64,000 nucleotides of DNA from Patiria miniata (lineage: Eukaryota; Echinodermata; Asteroidea; Valvatida; Asterinidae), in NCBI RefSeq assembly GCF_015706575.1, contig NW_024037063.1, positions 62,001 through 126,000 of the forward strand. Reading direction: 5' to 3'. Of this stretch, positions 39,749-54,700 are shown piece by piece. The position numbers and the translations under genes are program-made. Below the pieces are notes generated by a model that saw only the letters and a list, made by a program, of their open reading frames with translations, searched no databases and was not told where the DNA came from. Position 1 is the first letter of the stretch; every line of letters begins with the position of its first letter.

Positions 39749-42700
39749 AGCGGGCTTCGCTCCGTGGTGTGTTTACATGCTATATCTCGTTTTGGCGGTA
39801 TCTTGTTATGAAAAATTTCTGATTTTTTTGACATGTATCGAGAGCTAGTTAGTCTGGCAACAACGTCCAACAAGTTTGAAGTCCGTAGACCCAATACTCG
39901 TGGAGAAAATGTGACATAAGCAAGAATATTTTGCCCGAGTTTGTTTCTGTGCGTAAATTGCCATAGAGTAGGCTGTCAGCGGGCTTCGCTCCGTGGTGTG
40001 TTTATATGCTATATCTCAAATCGGCGGTATCTTGTTATGAAAAATTTCTGATTTTTTTGACATGTATCGAGAGCTAGTTAGTCTGGCAACAACGTCCAAC
40101 AAGTTTGAAGTCCGTAGACCCAATACTCGTGGAGAAAATGTGACATAAGCAAGAATATTTTGCCCGAGTTTGTTTCTGTGCGTAAATTGCCATAGAGTAG
40201 GCTGTCAGCGGGCTTCGCTCCGTGGTGTGTTTACATGCTATATCTCGTTTTGGCGGTATCTTGTTATGAAAAATTCTGATTTTTTTGACATGTATCGAGA
40301 GCTAGTTAGTCTGGCAACAACGTCCAACAAGTTTGAAGTCCGTAGACCCAATACTCGTGGAGAAAATGTGACATAAGCAAGAATATTATGCCCGAGTTTG
40401 TTTCTGTGCGTAAATTGCCATAGAGTAGGCTGTCAGCGGCTTCGCTCCGTGGTGTGTTTACATGCTATATCTCGTTTTGGCGGTATCTTGTTATGAAAAA
40501 TTTCTGATTTTTTTGACATGTATCGAGAGCTAGTTAGTCTGGCAACAACGTCCAACAAGTTTGAAGTCCGTAGACCCAATACTCGTGGAGAAAATGTGAC
40601 ATAAGCAAGAATATTATGCCCGAGTTTGTTTCTGTGCGTAAATTGCCATAGAGTAGGCTGTCAGCGGGCTTCGCTCCGTGGTGTGTTTATATGCTATATC
40701 TCAAATCGGCGGTATCTTGTTATGAAAAATTTCTGATTTTTTTGACATGTATCGAGAGCTAGTTAGTCTGGCAACAACGTCCAACAAGTTTGAAGTCCGT
40801 AGACCCAATACTCGTGGAGAAAATGTGACATAAGCAAGAATATTATGCCCGAGTTTGTTTCTGTGCGTAAATTGCCATAGAGTAGGCTGTCAGCGGGCTT
40901 CGCTCCGTGGTGTGTTTACATGCTATATCTCGTATCGGCGGTATCTTGTTATGAAAAAATTCTGATTTTTTTGACATGTATCGAGAGCTAGTTAGTCTGG
41001 CAACAACGTCCAACAAGTTTGAAGTCCGTAGACCCAATACTCGTGGAGAAAATGTGACATAAGCAAGAATATTTTGCCCGAGTTTGTTTCTGTGCGTAAA
41101 TTGCCATAGAGTAGGCTGTCAGCGGGCTTCGCTCCGTGGTGTGTTTATATGCTATATCTCAAATCGGCGGTATCTTGTTATGAAAAATTTCTGATTTTTT
41201 TGACATGTATCGAGAGCTAGTTAGTCTGGCAACAACGTCCAACAAGTTTGAAGTCCGTAGACCCAATACTCGTGGAGAAAATGTGACATAAGCAAGAATA
41301 TTATGCCCGAGTTTGTTTCTGTGCGTAAATTGCCATAGAGTAGGCTGTCAGCGGGCTTCGCTCCGTGGTGTGTTTATATGCTATATCTCAAATCGGCGGT
41401 ATCTTGTTATGAAAAATTTCTGATTTTTTTGACATGTATCGAGAGCTAGTTAGTCTGGCAACAACGTCCAACAAGTTTGAAGTCCGTAGACCCAATACTC
41501 GTGGAGAAAATGTGACATAAGCAAGAATATTATGCCCGAGTTTGTTTCTGTGCGTAAATTGCCATAGAGTAGGCTGTCAGCGGGCTTCGCTCCGTGGTGT
41601 GTTTACATGCTATATCTCGTTTTGGCGGTATCTTGTTATGAAAAATTTCTGATTTTTTTGACATGTATCGAGAGCTAGTTAGTCTGGCAACAACGTCCAA
41701 CAAGTTTGAAGTCCGTAGACCCAATACTCGTGGAGAAAATGTGACATAAGCAAGAATATTATGCCCGAGTTTGTTTCTGTGCGTAAATTGCCATAGAGTA
41801 GGCTGTCAGCGGGCTTCGCTCCGTGGTGTGTTTACATGCTATATCTCGTTTTGGCGGTATCTTGTTATGAAAAATTTCTGATTTTTTTGACATGTATCGA
41901 GAGCTAGTTAGTCTGGCAACAACGTCCAACAAGTTTGAAGTCCGTAGACCCAATACTCGTGGAGAAAATGTGACATAAGCAAGAATATTTTGCCCGAGTT
42001 TGTTTCTGTGCGTAAATTGCCATAGAGTAGGCTGTCAGCGGGCTTCGCTCCGTGGTGTGTTTATATGCTATATCTCGTTTTGGCGGTATCTTGTTATGAA
42101 AAATTCTGATTTTTTTGACATGTATCGAGAGCTAGTTAGTCTGGCAACAACGTCCAACAAGTTTGAAGTCCGTAGACCCAATACTCGTGGAGAAAATGTG
42201 ACATAAGCAAGAATATTATGCCCGAGTTTGTTTCTGTGCGTAAATTGCCATAGAGTAGGCTGTCAGCGGGCTTCGCTCCGTGGTGTGTTTACATGCTATA
42301 TCTCGTTTTGGCGGTATCTTGTTATGAAAAATTTCTGATTTTTTTGACATGTATCGAGAGCTAGTTAGTCTGGCAACAACGTCCAACAAGTTTGAAGTCC
42401 GTAGACCCAATACTCGTGGAGAAAATGTGACATAAGCAAGAATATTTTGCCCGAGTTTGTTTCTGTGCGTAAATTGCCATAGAGTAGGCTGTCAGCGGGC
42501 TTCGCTCCGTGGTGTGTTTATATGCTATATCTCAAATCGGCGGTATCTTGTTATGAAAAATTTCTGATTTTTTTGACATGTATCGAGAGCTAGTTAGTCT
42601 GGCAACAACGTCCAACAAGTTTGAAGTCCGTAGACCCAATACTCGTGGAGAAAATGTGACATAAGCAAGAATATTATGCCCGAGTTTGTTTCTGTGCGTA

Positions 42701-45700
42701 AATTGCCATAGAGTAGGCTGTCAGCGGGCTTCGCTCCGTGGTGTGTTTACATGCTATATCTCGTTTTGGCGGTATCTTGTTATAAAAAATTCTGATTTTT
42801 TTGACATGTATCGAGAGCTAGTTAGTCTGGCAACAACGTCCAACAAGTTTGAAGTCCGTAGACCCAATACTCGTGGAGAAAATGTGACATAAGCAAGAAT
42901 ATTATGCCCGAGTTTGTTTCTGTGCGTAAATTGCCATAGAGTAGGCTGTCAGCGGGCTTCGCTCCGTGGTGTGTTTACATGCTATATCTCGTTTTGGCGG
43001 TATCTTGTTATGAAAAATTTCTGATTTTTTTGACATGTATCGAGAGCTAGTTAGTCTGGCAACAACGTCCAACAAGTTTGAAGTCCGTAGACCCAATACT
43101 CGTGGAGAAAATGTGACATAAGCAAGAATATTTTGCCCGAGTTTGTTTCTGTGCGTAAATTGCCATAGAGTAGGCTGTCAGCGGGCTTCGCTCCGTGGTG
43201 TGTTTATATGCTATATCTCAATCGGCGGTATCTTGTTATGAAAAATTTCTGATTTTTTTGACATGTATCGAGAGCTAGTTAGTCTGGCAACAACGTCCAA
43301 CAAGTTTGAAGTCCGTAGACCCAATACTCGTGGAGAAAATGTGACATAAGCAAGAATATTTTGCCCGAGTTTGTTTCTGTGCGTAAATTGCCATAGAGTA
43401 GGCTGTCAGCGGGCTTCGCTCCGTGGTGTGTTTATATGCTATATCTCAAATCGGCGGTATCTTGTTATGAAAAATTTCTGATTTTTTTGACATGTATCGA
43501 GAGCTAGTTAGTCTGGCAACAACGTCCAACAAGTTTGAAGTCCGTAGACCCAATACTCGTGGAGAAAATGTGACATAAGCAAGAATATTATGCCCGAGTT
43601 TGTTTCTGTGCGTAAATTGCCATAGAGTAGGCTGTCAGCGGGCTTCGCTCCGTGGTGTGTTTATATGCTATATCTCAAATCGGCGGTATCTTGTTATGAA
43701 AAATTTCTGATTTTTTTGACATGTATCGAGAGCTAGTTAGTCTGGCAACAACGTCCAACAAGTTTGAAGTCCGTAGACCCAATACTCGTGGAGAAAATGT
43801 GACATAAGCAAGAATATTATGCCCGAGTTTGTTTCTGTGCGTAAATTGCCATAGAGTAGGCTGTCAGCGGGCTTCGCTCCGTGGTGTGTTTACATGCTAT
43901 ATCTCGTTTTGGCGGTATCTTGTTATGAAAAAATTCTGATTTTTTTGACATGTATCGAGAGCTAGTTAGTCTGGCAACAACGTCCAACAAGTTTGAAGTC
44001 CGTAGACCCAATACTCGTGGAGAAAATGTGACATAAGCAAGAATATTATGCCCGAGTTTGTTTCTGTGCGTAAATTGCCATAGAGTAGGCTGTCAGCGGG
44101 CTTCGCTCCGTGGTGTGTTTACATGCTATATCTCGTTTTGGCGGTATCTTGTTATGAAAAATTTCTGATTTTTTTGACATGTATCGAGAGCTAGTTAGTC
44201 TGGCAACAACGTCCAACAAGTTTGAAGTCCGTAGACCCAATACTCGTGGAGAAAATGTGACATAAGCAAGAATATTATGCCCGAGTTTGTTTCTGTGCGT
44301 AAATTGCCATAGAGTAGGCTGTCAGCGGGCTTCGCTCCGTGGTGTGTTTACATGCTATATCTCGTTTTGGCGGTATCTTGTTATGAAAAATTTCTGATTT
44401 TTTTGACATGTATCGAGAGCTAGTTAGTCTGGCAACAACGTCCAACAAGTTTGAAGTCCGTAGACCCAATACTCGTGGAGAAAATGTGACATAAGCAAGA
44501 ATATTTTGCCCGAGTTTGTTTCTGTGCGTAAATTGCCATAGAGTAGGCTGTCAGCGGGCTTCGCTCCGTGGTGTGTTTATATGCTATATCTCAAATCGGC
44601 GGTATCTTGTTATGAAAAATTTCTGATTTTTTTGACATGTATCGAGAGCTAGTTAGTCTGGCAACAACGTCCAACAAGTTTGAAGTCCGTAGACCCAATA
44701 CTCGTGGAGAAAATGTGACATAAGCAAGAATATTTTGCCCGAGTTTGTTTCTGTGCGTAAATTGCCATAGAGTAGGCTGTCAGCGGGCTTCGCTCCGTGG
44801 TGTGTTTACATGCTATATCTCGTATCGGCGGTATCTTGTTATGAAAAATTCTGATTTTTTTGACATGTATCGAGAGCTAGTTAGTCTGGCAACAACGTCC
44901 AACAAGTTTGAAGTCCGTAGACCCAATACTCGTGGAGAAAATGTGACATAAGCAAGAATATTTTGCCCGAGTTTGTTTCTGTGCGTAAATTGCCATAGAG
45001 TAGGCTGTCAGCGGGCTTCGCTCCGTGGTGTGTTTATATGCTATATCTCAAATCGGCGGTATCTTGTTATGAAAAATTCTGATTTTTTTGACATGTATCG
45101 AGAGCTAGTTAGTCTGGCAACAACGTCCAACAAGTTTGAAGTCCGTAGACCCAATACTCGTGGAGAAAATGTGACATAAGCAAGAATATTATGCCCGAGT
45201 TTGTTTCTGTGCGTAAATTGCCATAGAGTAGGCTGTCAGCGGGCTTCGCTCCGTGGTGTGTTTATATGCTATATCTCAAATCGGCGGTATCTTGTTATGA
45301 AAAATTTCTGATTTTTTTGACATGTATCGAGAGCTAGTTAGTCTGGCAACAACGTCCAACAAGTTTGAAGTCCGTAGACCCAATACTCGTGGAGAAAATG
45401 TGACATAAGCAAGAATATTTGCCCGAGTTTGTTTCTGTGCGTAAATTGCCATAGAGTAGGCTGTCAGCGGGCTTCGCTCCGTGGTGTGTTTACATGCTAT
45501 ATCTCGTTTTGGCGGTATCTTGTTATGAAAAATTTCTGATTTTTTTGACATGTATCGAGAGCTAGTTAGTCTGGCAACAACGTCCAACAAGTTTGAAGTC
45601 CGTAGACCCAATACTCGTGGAGAAAATGTGACATAAGCAAGAATATTATGCCCGAGTTTGTTTCTGTGCGTAAATTGCCATAGAGTAGGCTGTCAGCGGG

Positions 45701-48700
45701 CTTCGCTCCGTGGTGTGTTTATATGCTATATCTCAAATCGGCGGTATCTTGTTATGAAAAATTTCTGATTTTTTTGACATGTATCGAGAGCTAGTTAGTC
45801 TGGCAACAACGTCCAACAAGTTTGAAGTCCGTAGACCCAATACTCGTGGAGAAAATGTGACATAAGCAAGAATATTTTGCCCGAGTTTGTTTCTGTGCGT
45901 AAATTGCCATAGAGTAGGCTGTCAGCGGGCTTCGCTCCGTGGTGTGTTTATATGCTATATCTCAAATCGGCGGTATCTTGTTATGAAAAAATTCTGATTT
46001 TTTTGACATGTATCGAGAGCTAGTTAGTCTGGCAACAACGTCCAACAAGTTTGAAGTCCGTAGACCCAATACTCGTGGAGAAAATGTGACATAAGCAAGA
46101 ATATTATGCCCGAGTTTGTTTCTGTGCGTAAATTGCCATAGAGTAGGCTGTCAGCGGGCTTCGCTCCGTGGTGTGTTTACATGCTATATCTCGTTTTGGC
46201 GGTATCTTGTTATGAAAAATTTCTGATTTTTTTGACATGTATCGAGAGCTAGTTAGTCTGGCAACAACGTCCAACAAGTTTGAAGTCCGTAGACCCAATA
46301 CTCGTGGAGAAAATGTGACATAAGCAAGAATATTTTGCCCGAGTTTGTTTCTGTGCGTAAATTGCCATAGAGTAGGCTGTCAGCGGGCTTCGCTCCGTGG
46401 TGTGTTTATATGCTATATCTCAAATCGGCGGTATCTTGTTATGAAAAAATTCTGATTTTTTTGACATGTATCGAGAGCTAGTTAGTCTGGCAACAACGTC
46501 CAACAAGTTTGAAGTCCGTAGACCCAATACTCGTGGAGAAAATGTGACATAAGCAAGAATATTATGCCCGAGTTTGTTTCTGTGCGTAAATTGCCATAGA
46601 GTAGGCTGTCAGCGGGCTTCGCTCCGTGGTGTGTTTATATGCTATATCTCGTTCGGCGGTATCTTGTTATGAAAAATTTCTGATTTTTTTGACATGTATC
46701 GAGAGCTAGTTAGTCTGGCAACAACGTCCAACAAGTTTGAAGTCCGTAGACCCAATACTCGTGGAGAAAATGTGACATAAGCAAGAATATTATGCCCGAG
46801 TTTGTTTCTGTGCGTAAATTGCCATAGAGTAGGCTGTCAGCGGGCTTCGCTCCGTGGTGTGTTTACATGCTATATCTCGTTTTGGCGGTATCTTGTTATG
46901 AAAAATTTCTGATTTTTTTGACATGTATCGAGAGCTAGTTAGTCTGGCAACAACGTCCAACAAGTTTGAAGTCCGTAGACCCAATACTCGTGGAGAAAAT
47001 GTGACATAAGCAAGAATATTATGCCCGAGTTTGTTTCTGTGCGTAAATTGCCATAGAGTAGGCTGTCAGCGGGCTTCGCTCCGTGGTGTGTTTATATGCT
47101 ATATCTCAAATCGGCGGTATCTTGTTATGAAAAATTTCTGATTTTTTTGACATGTATCGAGAGCTAGTTAGTCTGGCAACAACGTCCAACAAGTTTGAAG
47201 TCCGTAGACCCAATACTCGTGGAGAAAATGTGACATAAGCAAGAATATTTTGCCCGAGTTTGTTTCTGTGCGTAAATTGCCATAGAGTAGGCTGTCAGCG
47301 GGCTTCGCTCCGTGGTGTGTTTACATGCTATATCTCGTTTTGGCGGTATCTTGTTATGAAAAAATTCTGATTTTTTTGACATGTATCGAGAGCTAGTTAG
47401 TCTGGCAACAACGTCCAACAAGTTTGAAGTCCGTAGACCCAATACTCGTGGAGAAAATGTGACATAAGCAAGAATATTATGCCCGAGTTTGTTTCTGTGC
47501 GTAAATTGCCATAGAGTAGGCTGTCAGCGGGCTTCGCTCCGTGGTGTGTTTATATGCTATATCTCAAATCGGCGGTATCTTGTTATGAAAAATTTCTGAT
47601 TTTTTTGACATGTATCGAGAGCTAGTTAGTCTGGCAACAACGTCCAACAAGTTTGAAGTCCGTAGACCCAATACTCGTGGAGAAAATGTGACATAAGCAA
47701 GAATATTATGCCCGAGTTTGTTTCTGTGCGTAAATTGCCATAGAGTAGGCTGTCAGCGGGCTTCGCTCCGTGGTGTGTTTATATGCTATATCTCAAATCG
47801 GCGGTATCTTGTTATGAAAAATTCTGATTTTTTTGACATGTATCGAGAGCTAGTTAGTCTGGCAACAACGTCCAACAAGTTTGAAGTCCGTAGACCCAAT
47901 ACTCGTGGAGAAAATGTGACATAAGCAAGAATATTATGCCCGAGTTTGTTTCTGTGCGTAAATTGCCATAGAGTAGGCTGTCAGCGGGCTTCGCTCCGTG
48001 GTGTGTTTACATGCTATATCTCGTTTTGGCGGTATCTTGTTATGAAAAATTTCTGATTTTTTTGACATGTATCGAGAGCTAGTTAGTCTGGCAACAACGT
48101 CCAACAAGTTTGAAGTCCGTAGACCCAATACTCGTGGAGAAAATGTGACATAAGCAAGAATATTATGCCCGAGTTTGTTTCTGTGCGTAAATTGCCATAG
48201 AGTAGGCTGTCAGCGGGCTTCGCTCCGTGGTGTGTTTATATGCTATATCTCGTTTCGGCGGTATCTTGTTATGAAAAATTTCTGATTTTTTTGACATGTA
48301 TCGAGAGCTAGTTAGTCTGGCAACAACGTCCAACAAGTTTGAAGTCCGTAGACCCAATACTCGTGGAGAAAATGTGACATAAGCAAGAATATTATGCCCG
48401 AGTTTGTTTCTGTGCGTAAATTGCCATAGAGTAGGCTGTCAGCGGGCTTCGCTCCGTGGTGTGTTTATATGCTATATCTCAAATCGGCGGTATCTTGTTA
48501 TGAAAAATTTCTGATTTTTTTGACATGTATCGAGAGCTAGTTAGTCTGGCAACAACGTCCAACAAGTTTGAAGTCCGTAGACCCAATACTCGTGGAGAAA
48601 ATGTGACATAAGCAAGAATATTATGCCCGAGTTTGTTTCTGTGCGTAAATTGCCATAGAGTAGGCTGTCAGCGGGCTTCGCTCCGTGGTGTGTTTACATG

Positions 48701-51700
48701 CTATATCTCGTTTTGGCGGTATCTTGTTATGAAAAATTCTGATTTTTTTGACATGTATCGAGAGCTAGTTAGTCTGGCAACAACGTCCAACAAGTTTGAA
48801 GTCCGTAGACCCAATACTCGTGGAGAAAATGTGACATAAGCAAGAATATTATGCCCGAGTTTGTTTCTGTGCGTAAATTGCCATAGAGTAGGCTGTCAGC
48901 GGGCTTCGCTCCGTGGTGTGTTTACATGCTATATCTCGTTTTGGCGGTATCTTGTTATGAAAAATTTCTGATTTTTTTGACATGTATCGAGAGCTAGTTA
49001 GTCTGGCAACAACGTCCAACAAGTTTGAAGTCCGTAGACCCAATACTCGTGGAGAAAATGTGACATAAGCAAGAATATTATGCCCGAGTTTGTTTCTGTG
49101 CGTAAATTGCCATAGAGTAGGCTGTCAGCGGGCTTCGCTCCGTGGTGTGTTTATATGCTATATCTCAAATCGGCGGTATCTTGTTATGAAAAATTTCTGA
49201 TTTTTTTGACATGTATCGAGAGCTAGTTAGTCTGGCAACAACGTCCAACAAGTTTGAAGTCCGTAGACCCAATACTCGTGGAGAAAATGTGACATAAGCA
49301 AGAATATTATGCCCGAGTTTGTTTCTGTGCGTAAATTGCCATAGAGTAGGCTGTCAGCGGGCTTCGCTCCGTGGTGTGTTTATATGCTATATCTCGTATC
49401 GGCGGTATCTTGTTATGAAAAATTTCTGATTTTTTTGACATGTATCGAGAGCTAGTTAGTCTGGCAACAACGTCCAACAAGTTTGAAGTCCGTAGACCCA
49501 ATACTCGTGGAGAAAATGTGACATAAGCAAGAATATTATGCCCGAGTTTGTTTCTGTGCGTAAATTGCCATAGAGTAGGCTGTCAGCGGGCTTCGCTCCG
49601 TGGTGTGTTTATATGCTATATCTCAAATCGGCGGTATCTTGTTATGAAAAATTTCTGATTTTTTTGACATGTATCGAGAGCTAGTTAGTCTGGCAACAAC
49701 GTCCAACAAGTTTGAAGTCCGTAGACCCAATACTCGTGGAGAAAATGTGACATAAGCAAGAATATTATGCCCGAGTTTGTTTCTGTGCGTAAATTGCCAT
49801 AGAGTAGGCTGTCAGCGGGCTTCGCTCCGTGGTGTGTTTACATGCTATATCTCGTTTTGGCGGTATCTTGTTATGAAAAATTTCTGATTTTTTTGACATG
49901 TATCGAGAGCTAGTTAGTCTGGCAACAACGTCCAACAAGTTTGAAGTCCGTAGACCCAATACTCGTGGAGAAAATGTGACATAAGCAAGAATATTTTGCC
50001 CGAGTTTGTTTCTGTGCGTAAATTGCCATAGAGTAGGCTGTCAGCGGGCTTCGCTCCGTGGTGTGTTTATATGCTATATCTCGTTTCGGCGGTATCTTGT
50101 TATGAAAAATTTCTGATTTTTTTGACATGTATCGAGAGCTAGTTAGTCTGGCAACAACGTCCAACAAGTTTGAAGTCCGTAGACCCAATACTCGTGGAGA
50201 AAATGTGACATAAGCAAGAATATTTTGCCCGAGTTTGTTTCTGTGCGTAAATTGCCATAGAGTAGGCTGTCAGCGGGCTTCGCTCCGTGGTGTGTTTATA
50301 TGCTATATCTCGTTCGGCGGTATCTTGTTATGAAAAAATTCTGATTTTTTTGACATGTATCGAGAGCTAGTTAGTCTGGCAACAACGTCCAACAAGTTTG
50401 AAGTCCGTAGACCCAATACTCGTGGAGAAAATGTGACATAAGCAAGAATATTATGCCCGAGTTTGTTTCTGTGCGTAAATTGCCATAGAGTAGGCTGTCA
50501 GCGGGCTTCGCTCCGTGGTGTGTTTATATGCTATATCTCGTTTTGGCGGTATCTTGTTATGAAAAATTTCTGATTTTTTTGACATGTATCGAGAGCTAGT
50601 TAGTCTGGCAACAACGTCCAACAAGTTTGAAGTCCGTAGACCCAATACTCGTGGAGAAAATGTGACATAAGCAAGAATATTTTGCCCGAGTTTGTTTCTG
50701 TGCGTAAATTGCCATAGAGTAGGCTGTCAGCGGGCTTCGCTCCGTGGTGTGTTTATATGCTATATCTCGTATCGGCGGTATCTTGTTATGAAAAAATTCT
50801 GATTTTTTTGACATGTATCGAGAGCTAGTTAGTCTGGCAACAACGTCCAACAAGTTTGAAGTCCGTAGACCCAATACTCGTGGAGAAAATGTGACATAAG
50901 CAAGAATATTATGCCCGAGTTTGTTTCTGTGCGTAAATTGCCATAGAGTAGGCTGTCAGCGGGCTTCGCTCCGTGGTGTGTTTATATGCTATATCTCAAA
51001 TCGGCGGTATCTTGTTATGAAAAATTTCTGATTTTTTTGACATGTATCGAGAGCTAGTTAGTCTGGCAACAACGTCCAACAAGTTTGAAGTCCGTAGACC
51101 CAATACTCGTGGAGAAAATGTGACATAAGCAAGAATATTTTGCCCGAGTTTGTTTCTGTGCGTAAATTGCCATAGAGTAGGCTGTCAGCGGGCTTCGCTC
51201 CGTGGTGTGTTTACATGCTATATCTCGTTTTGGCGGTATCTTGTTATGAAAAAATTCTGATTTTTTTGACATGTATCGAGAGCTAGTTAGTCTGGCAACA
51301 ACGTCCAACAAGTTTGAAGTCCGTAGACCCAATACTCGTGGAGAAAATGTGACATAAGCAAGAATATTATGCCCGAGTTTGTTTCTGTGCGTAAATTGCC
51401 ATAGAGTAGGCTGTCAGCGGGCTTCGCTCCGTGGTGTGTTTACATGCTATATCTCGTTTTGGCGGTATCTTGTTATGAAAAATTTCTGATTTTTTTGACA
51501 TGTATCGAGAGCTAGTTAGTCTGGCAACAACGTCCAACAAGTTTGAAGTCCGTAGACCCAATACTCGTGGAGAAAATGTGACATAAGCAAGAATATTATG
51601 CCCGAGTTTGTTTCTGTGCGTAAATTGCCATAGAGTAGGCTGTCAGCGGGCTTCGCTCCGTGGTGTGTTTATATGCTATATCTCAAATCGGCGGTATCTT

Positions 51701-54700
51701 GTTATGAAAAATTCTGATTTTTTTGACATGTATCGAGAGCTAGTTAGTCTGGCAACAACGTCCAACAAGTTTGAAGTCCGTAGACCCAATACTCGTGGAG
51801 AAAATGTGACATAAGCAAGAATATTATGCCCGAGTTTGTTTCTGTGCGTAAATTGCCATAGAGTAGGCTGTCAGCGGGCTTCGCTCCGTGGTGTGTTTAT
51901 ATGCTATATCTCAAATCGGCGGTATCTTGTTATGAAAAATTTCTGATTTTTTTGACATGTATCGAGAGCTAGTTAGTCTGGCAACAACGTCCAACAAGTT
52001 TGAAGTCCGTAGACCCAATACTCGTGGAGAAAATGTGACATAAGCAAGAATATTATGCCCGAGTTTGTTTCTGTGCGTAAATTGCCATAGAGTAGGCTGT
52101 CAGCGGGCTTCGCTCCGTGGTGTGTTTACATGCTATATCTCGTTTTGGCGGTATCTTGTTATGAAAAATTTCTGATTTTTTTGACATGTATCGAGAGCTA
52201 GTTAGTCTGGCAACAACGTCCAACAAGTTTGAAGTCCGTAGACCCAATACTCGTGGAGAAAATGTGACATAAGCAAGAATATTTTGCCCGAGTTTGTTTC
52301 TGTGCGTAAATTGCCATAGAGTAGGCTGTCAGCGGGCTTCGCTCCGTGGTGTGTTTATATGCTATATCTCAAATCGGCGGTATCTTGTTATGAAAAATTT
52401 CTGATTTTTTTGACATGTATCGAGAGCTAGTTAGTCTGGCAACAACGTCCAACAAGTTTGAAGTCCGTAGACCCAATACTCGTGGAGAAAATGTGACATA
52501 AGCAAGAATATTATGCCCGAGTTTGTTTCTGTGCGTAAATTGCCATAGAGTAGGCTGTCAGCGGGCTTCGCTCCGTGGTGTGTTTACATGCTATATCTCG
52601 TTTTGGCGGTATCTTGTTATGAAAAATTTCTGATTTTTTTGACATGTATCGAGAGCTAGTTAGTCTGGCAACAACGTCCAACAAGTTTGAAGTCCGTAGA
52701 CCCAATACTCGTGGAGAAAATGTGACATAAGCAAGAATATTATGCCCGAGTTTGTTTCTGTGCGTAAATTGCCATAGAGTAGGCTGTCAGCGGGCTTCGC
52801 TCCGTGGTGTGTTTACATGCTATATCTCGTTTTGGCGGTATCTTGTTATGAAAAATTTCTGATTTTTTTGACATGTATCGAGAGCTAGTTAGTCTGGCAA
52901 CAACGTCCAACAAGTTTGAAGTCCGTAGACCCAATACTCGTGGAGAAAATGTGACATAAGCAAGAATATTATGCCCGAGTTTGTTTCTGTGCGTAAATTG
53001 CCATAGAGTAGGCTGTCAGCGGGCTTCGCTCCGTGGTGTGTTTACATGCTATATCTCGTTTTGGCGGTATCTTGTTATGAAAAATTTCTGATTTTTTTGA
53101 CATGTATCGAGAGCTAGTTAGTCTGGCAACAACGTCCAACAAGTTTGAAGTCCGTAGACCCAATACTCGTGGAGAAAATGTGACATAAGCAAGAATATTA
53201 TGCCCGAGTTTGTTTCTGTGCGTAAATTGCCATAGAGTAGGCTGTCAGCGGGCTTCGCTCCGTGGTGTGTTTATATGCTATATCTCAAATCGGCGGTATC
53301 TTGTTATGAAAAATTTCTGATTTTTTTGACATGTATCGAGAGCTAGTTAGTCTGGCAACAACGTCCAACAAGTTTGAAGTCCGTAGACCCAATACTCGTG
53401 GAGAAAATGTGACATAAGCAAGAATATTTTGCCCGAGTTTGTTTCTGTGCGTAAATTGCCATAGAGTAGGCTGTCAGCGGGCTTCGCTCCGTGGTGTGTT
53501 TATATGCTATATCTCAATCGGCGGTATCTTGTTATGAAAAATTTCTGATTTTTTTGACATGTATCGAGAGCTAGTTAGTCTGGCAACAACGTCCAACAAG
53601 TTTGAAGTCCGTAGACCCAATACTCGTGGAGAAAATGTGACATAAGCAAGAATATTATGCCCGAGTTTGTTTCTGTGCGTAAATTGCCATAGAGTAGGCT
53701 GTCAGCGGGCTTCGCTCCGTGGTGTGTTTACATGCTATATCTCGTTTCGGCGGTATCTTGTTATGAAAAATTTCTGATTTTTTTGACATGTATCGAGAGC
53801 TAGTTAGTCTGGCAACAACGTCCAACAAGTTTGAAGTCCGTAGACCCAATACTCGTGGAGAAAATGTGACATAAGCAAGAATATTATGCCCGAGTTTGTT
53901 TCTGTGCGTAAATTGCCATAGAGTAGGCTGTCAGCGGGCTTCGCTCCGTGGTGTGTTTATATGCTATATCTCGTATCGGCGGTATCTTGTTATGAAAAAT
54001 TTCTGATTTTTTTGACATGTATCGAGAGCTAGTTAGTCTGGCAACAACGTCCAACAAGTTTGAAGTCCGTAGACCCAATACTCGTGGAGAAAATGTGACA
54101 TAAGCAAGAATATTATGCCCGAGTTTGTTTCTGTGCGTAAATTGCCATAGAGTAGGCTGTCAGCGGGCTTCGCTCCGTGGTGTGTTTACATGCTATATCT
54201 CGTTTTGGCGGTATCTTGTTATGAAAAATTTCTGATTTTTTTGACATGTATCGAGAGCTAGTTAGTCTGGCAACAACGTCCAACAAGTTTGAAGTCCGTA
54301 GACCCAATACTCGTGGAGAAAATGTGACATAAGCAAGAATATTATGCCCGAGTTTGTTTCTGTGCGTAAATTGCCATAGAGTAGGCTGTCAGCGGGCTTC
54401 GCTCCGTGGTGTGTTTACATGCTATATCTCGTTTTGGCGGTATCTTGTTATGAAAAATTTCTGATTTTTTTGACATGTATCGAGAGCTAGTTAGTCTGGC
54501 AACAACGTCCAACAAGTTTGAAGTCCGTAGACCCAATACTCGTGGAGAAAATGTGACATAAGCAAGAATATTATGCCCGAGTTTGTTTCTGTGCGTAAAT
54601 TGCCATAGAGTAGGCTGTCAGCGGGCTTCGCTCCGTGGTGTGTTTACATGCTATATCTCGTTTTGGCGGTATCTTGTTATGAAAAATTTCTGATTTTTTT

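Noticed and set aside
52511..52705. Recurrent 64-codon antisense ORF (and 68-codon sense ORF) present in most units
   Set aside because: The ORFs are copied with the monomer. Indels ignore frame, the period is not a multiple of 3, variation is concentrated by DNA position rather than codon position, and the product has no recognisable domain. I treat all ORFs in the window as non-coding.
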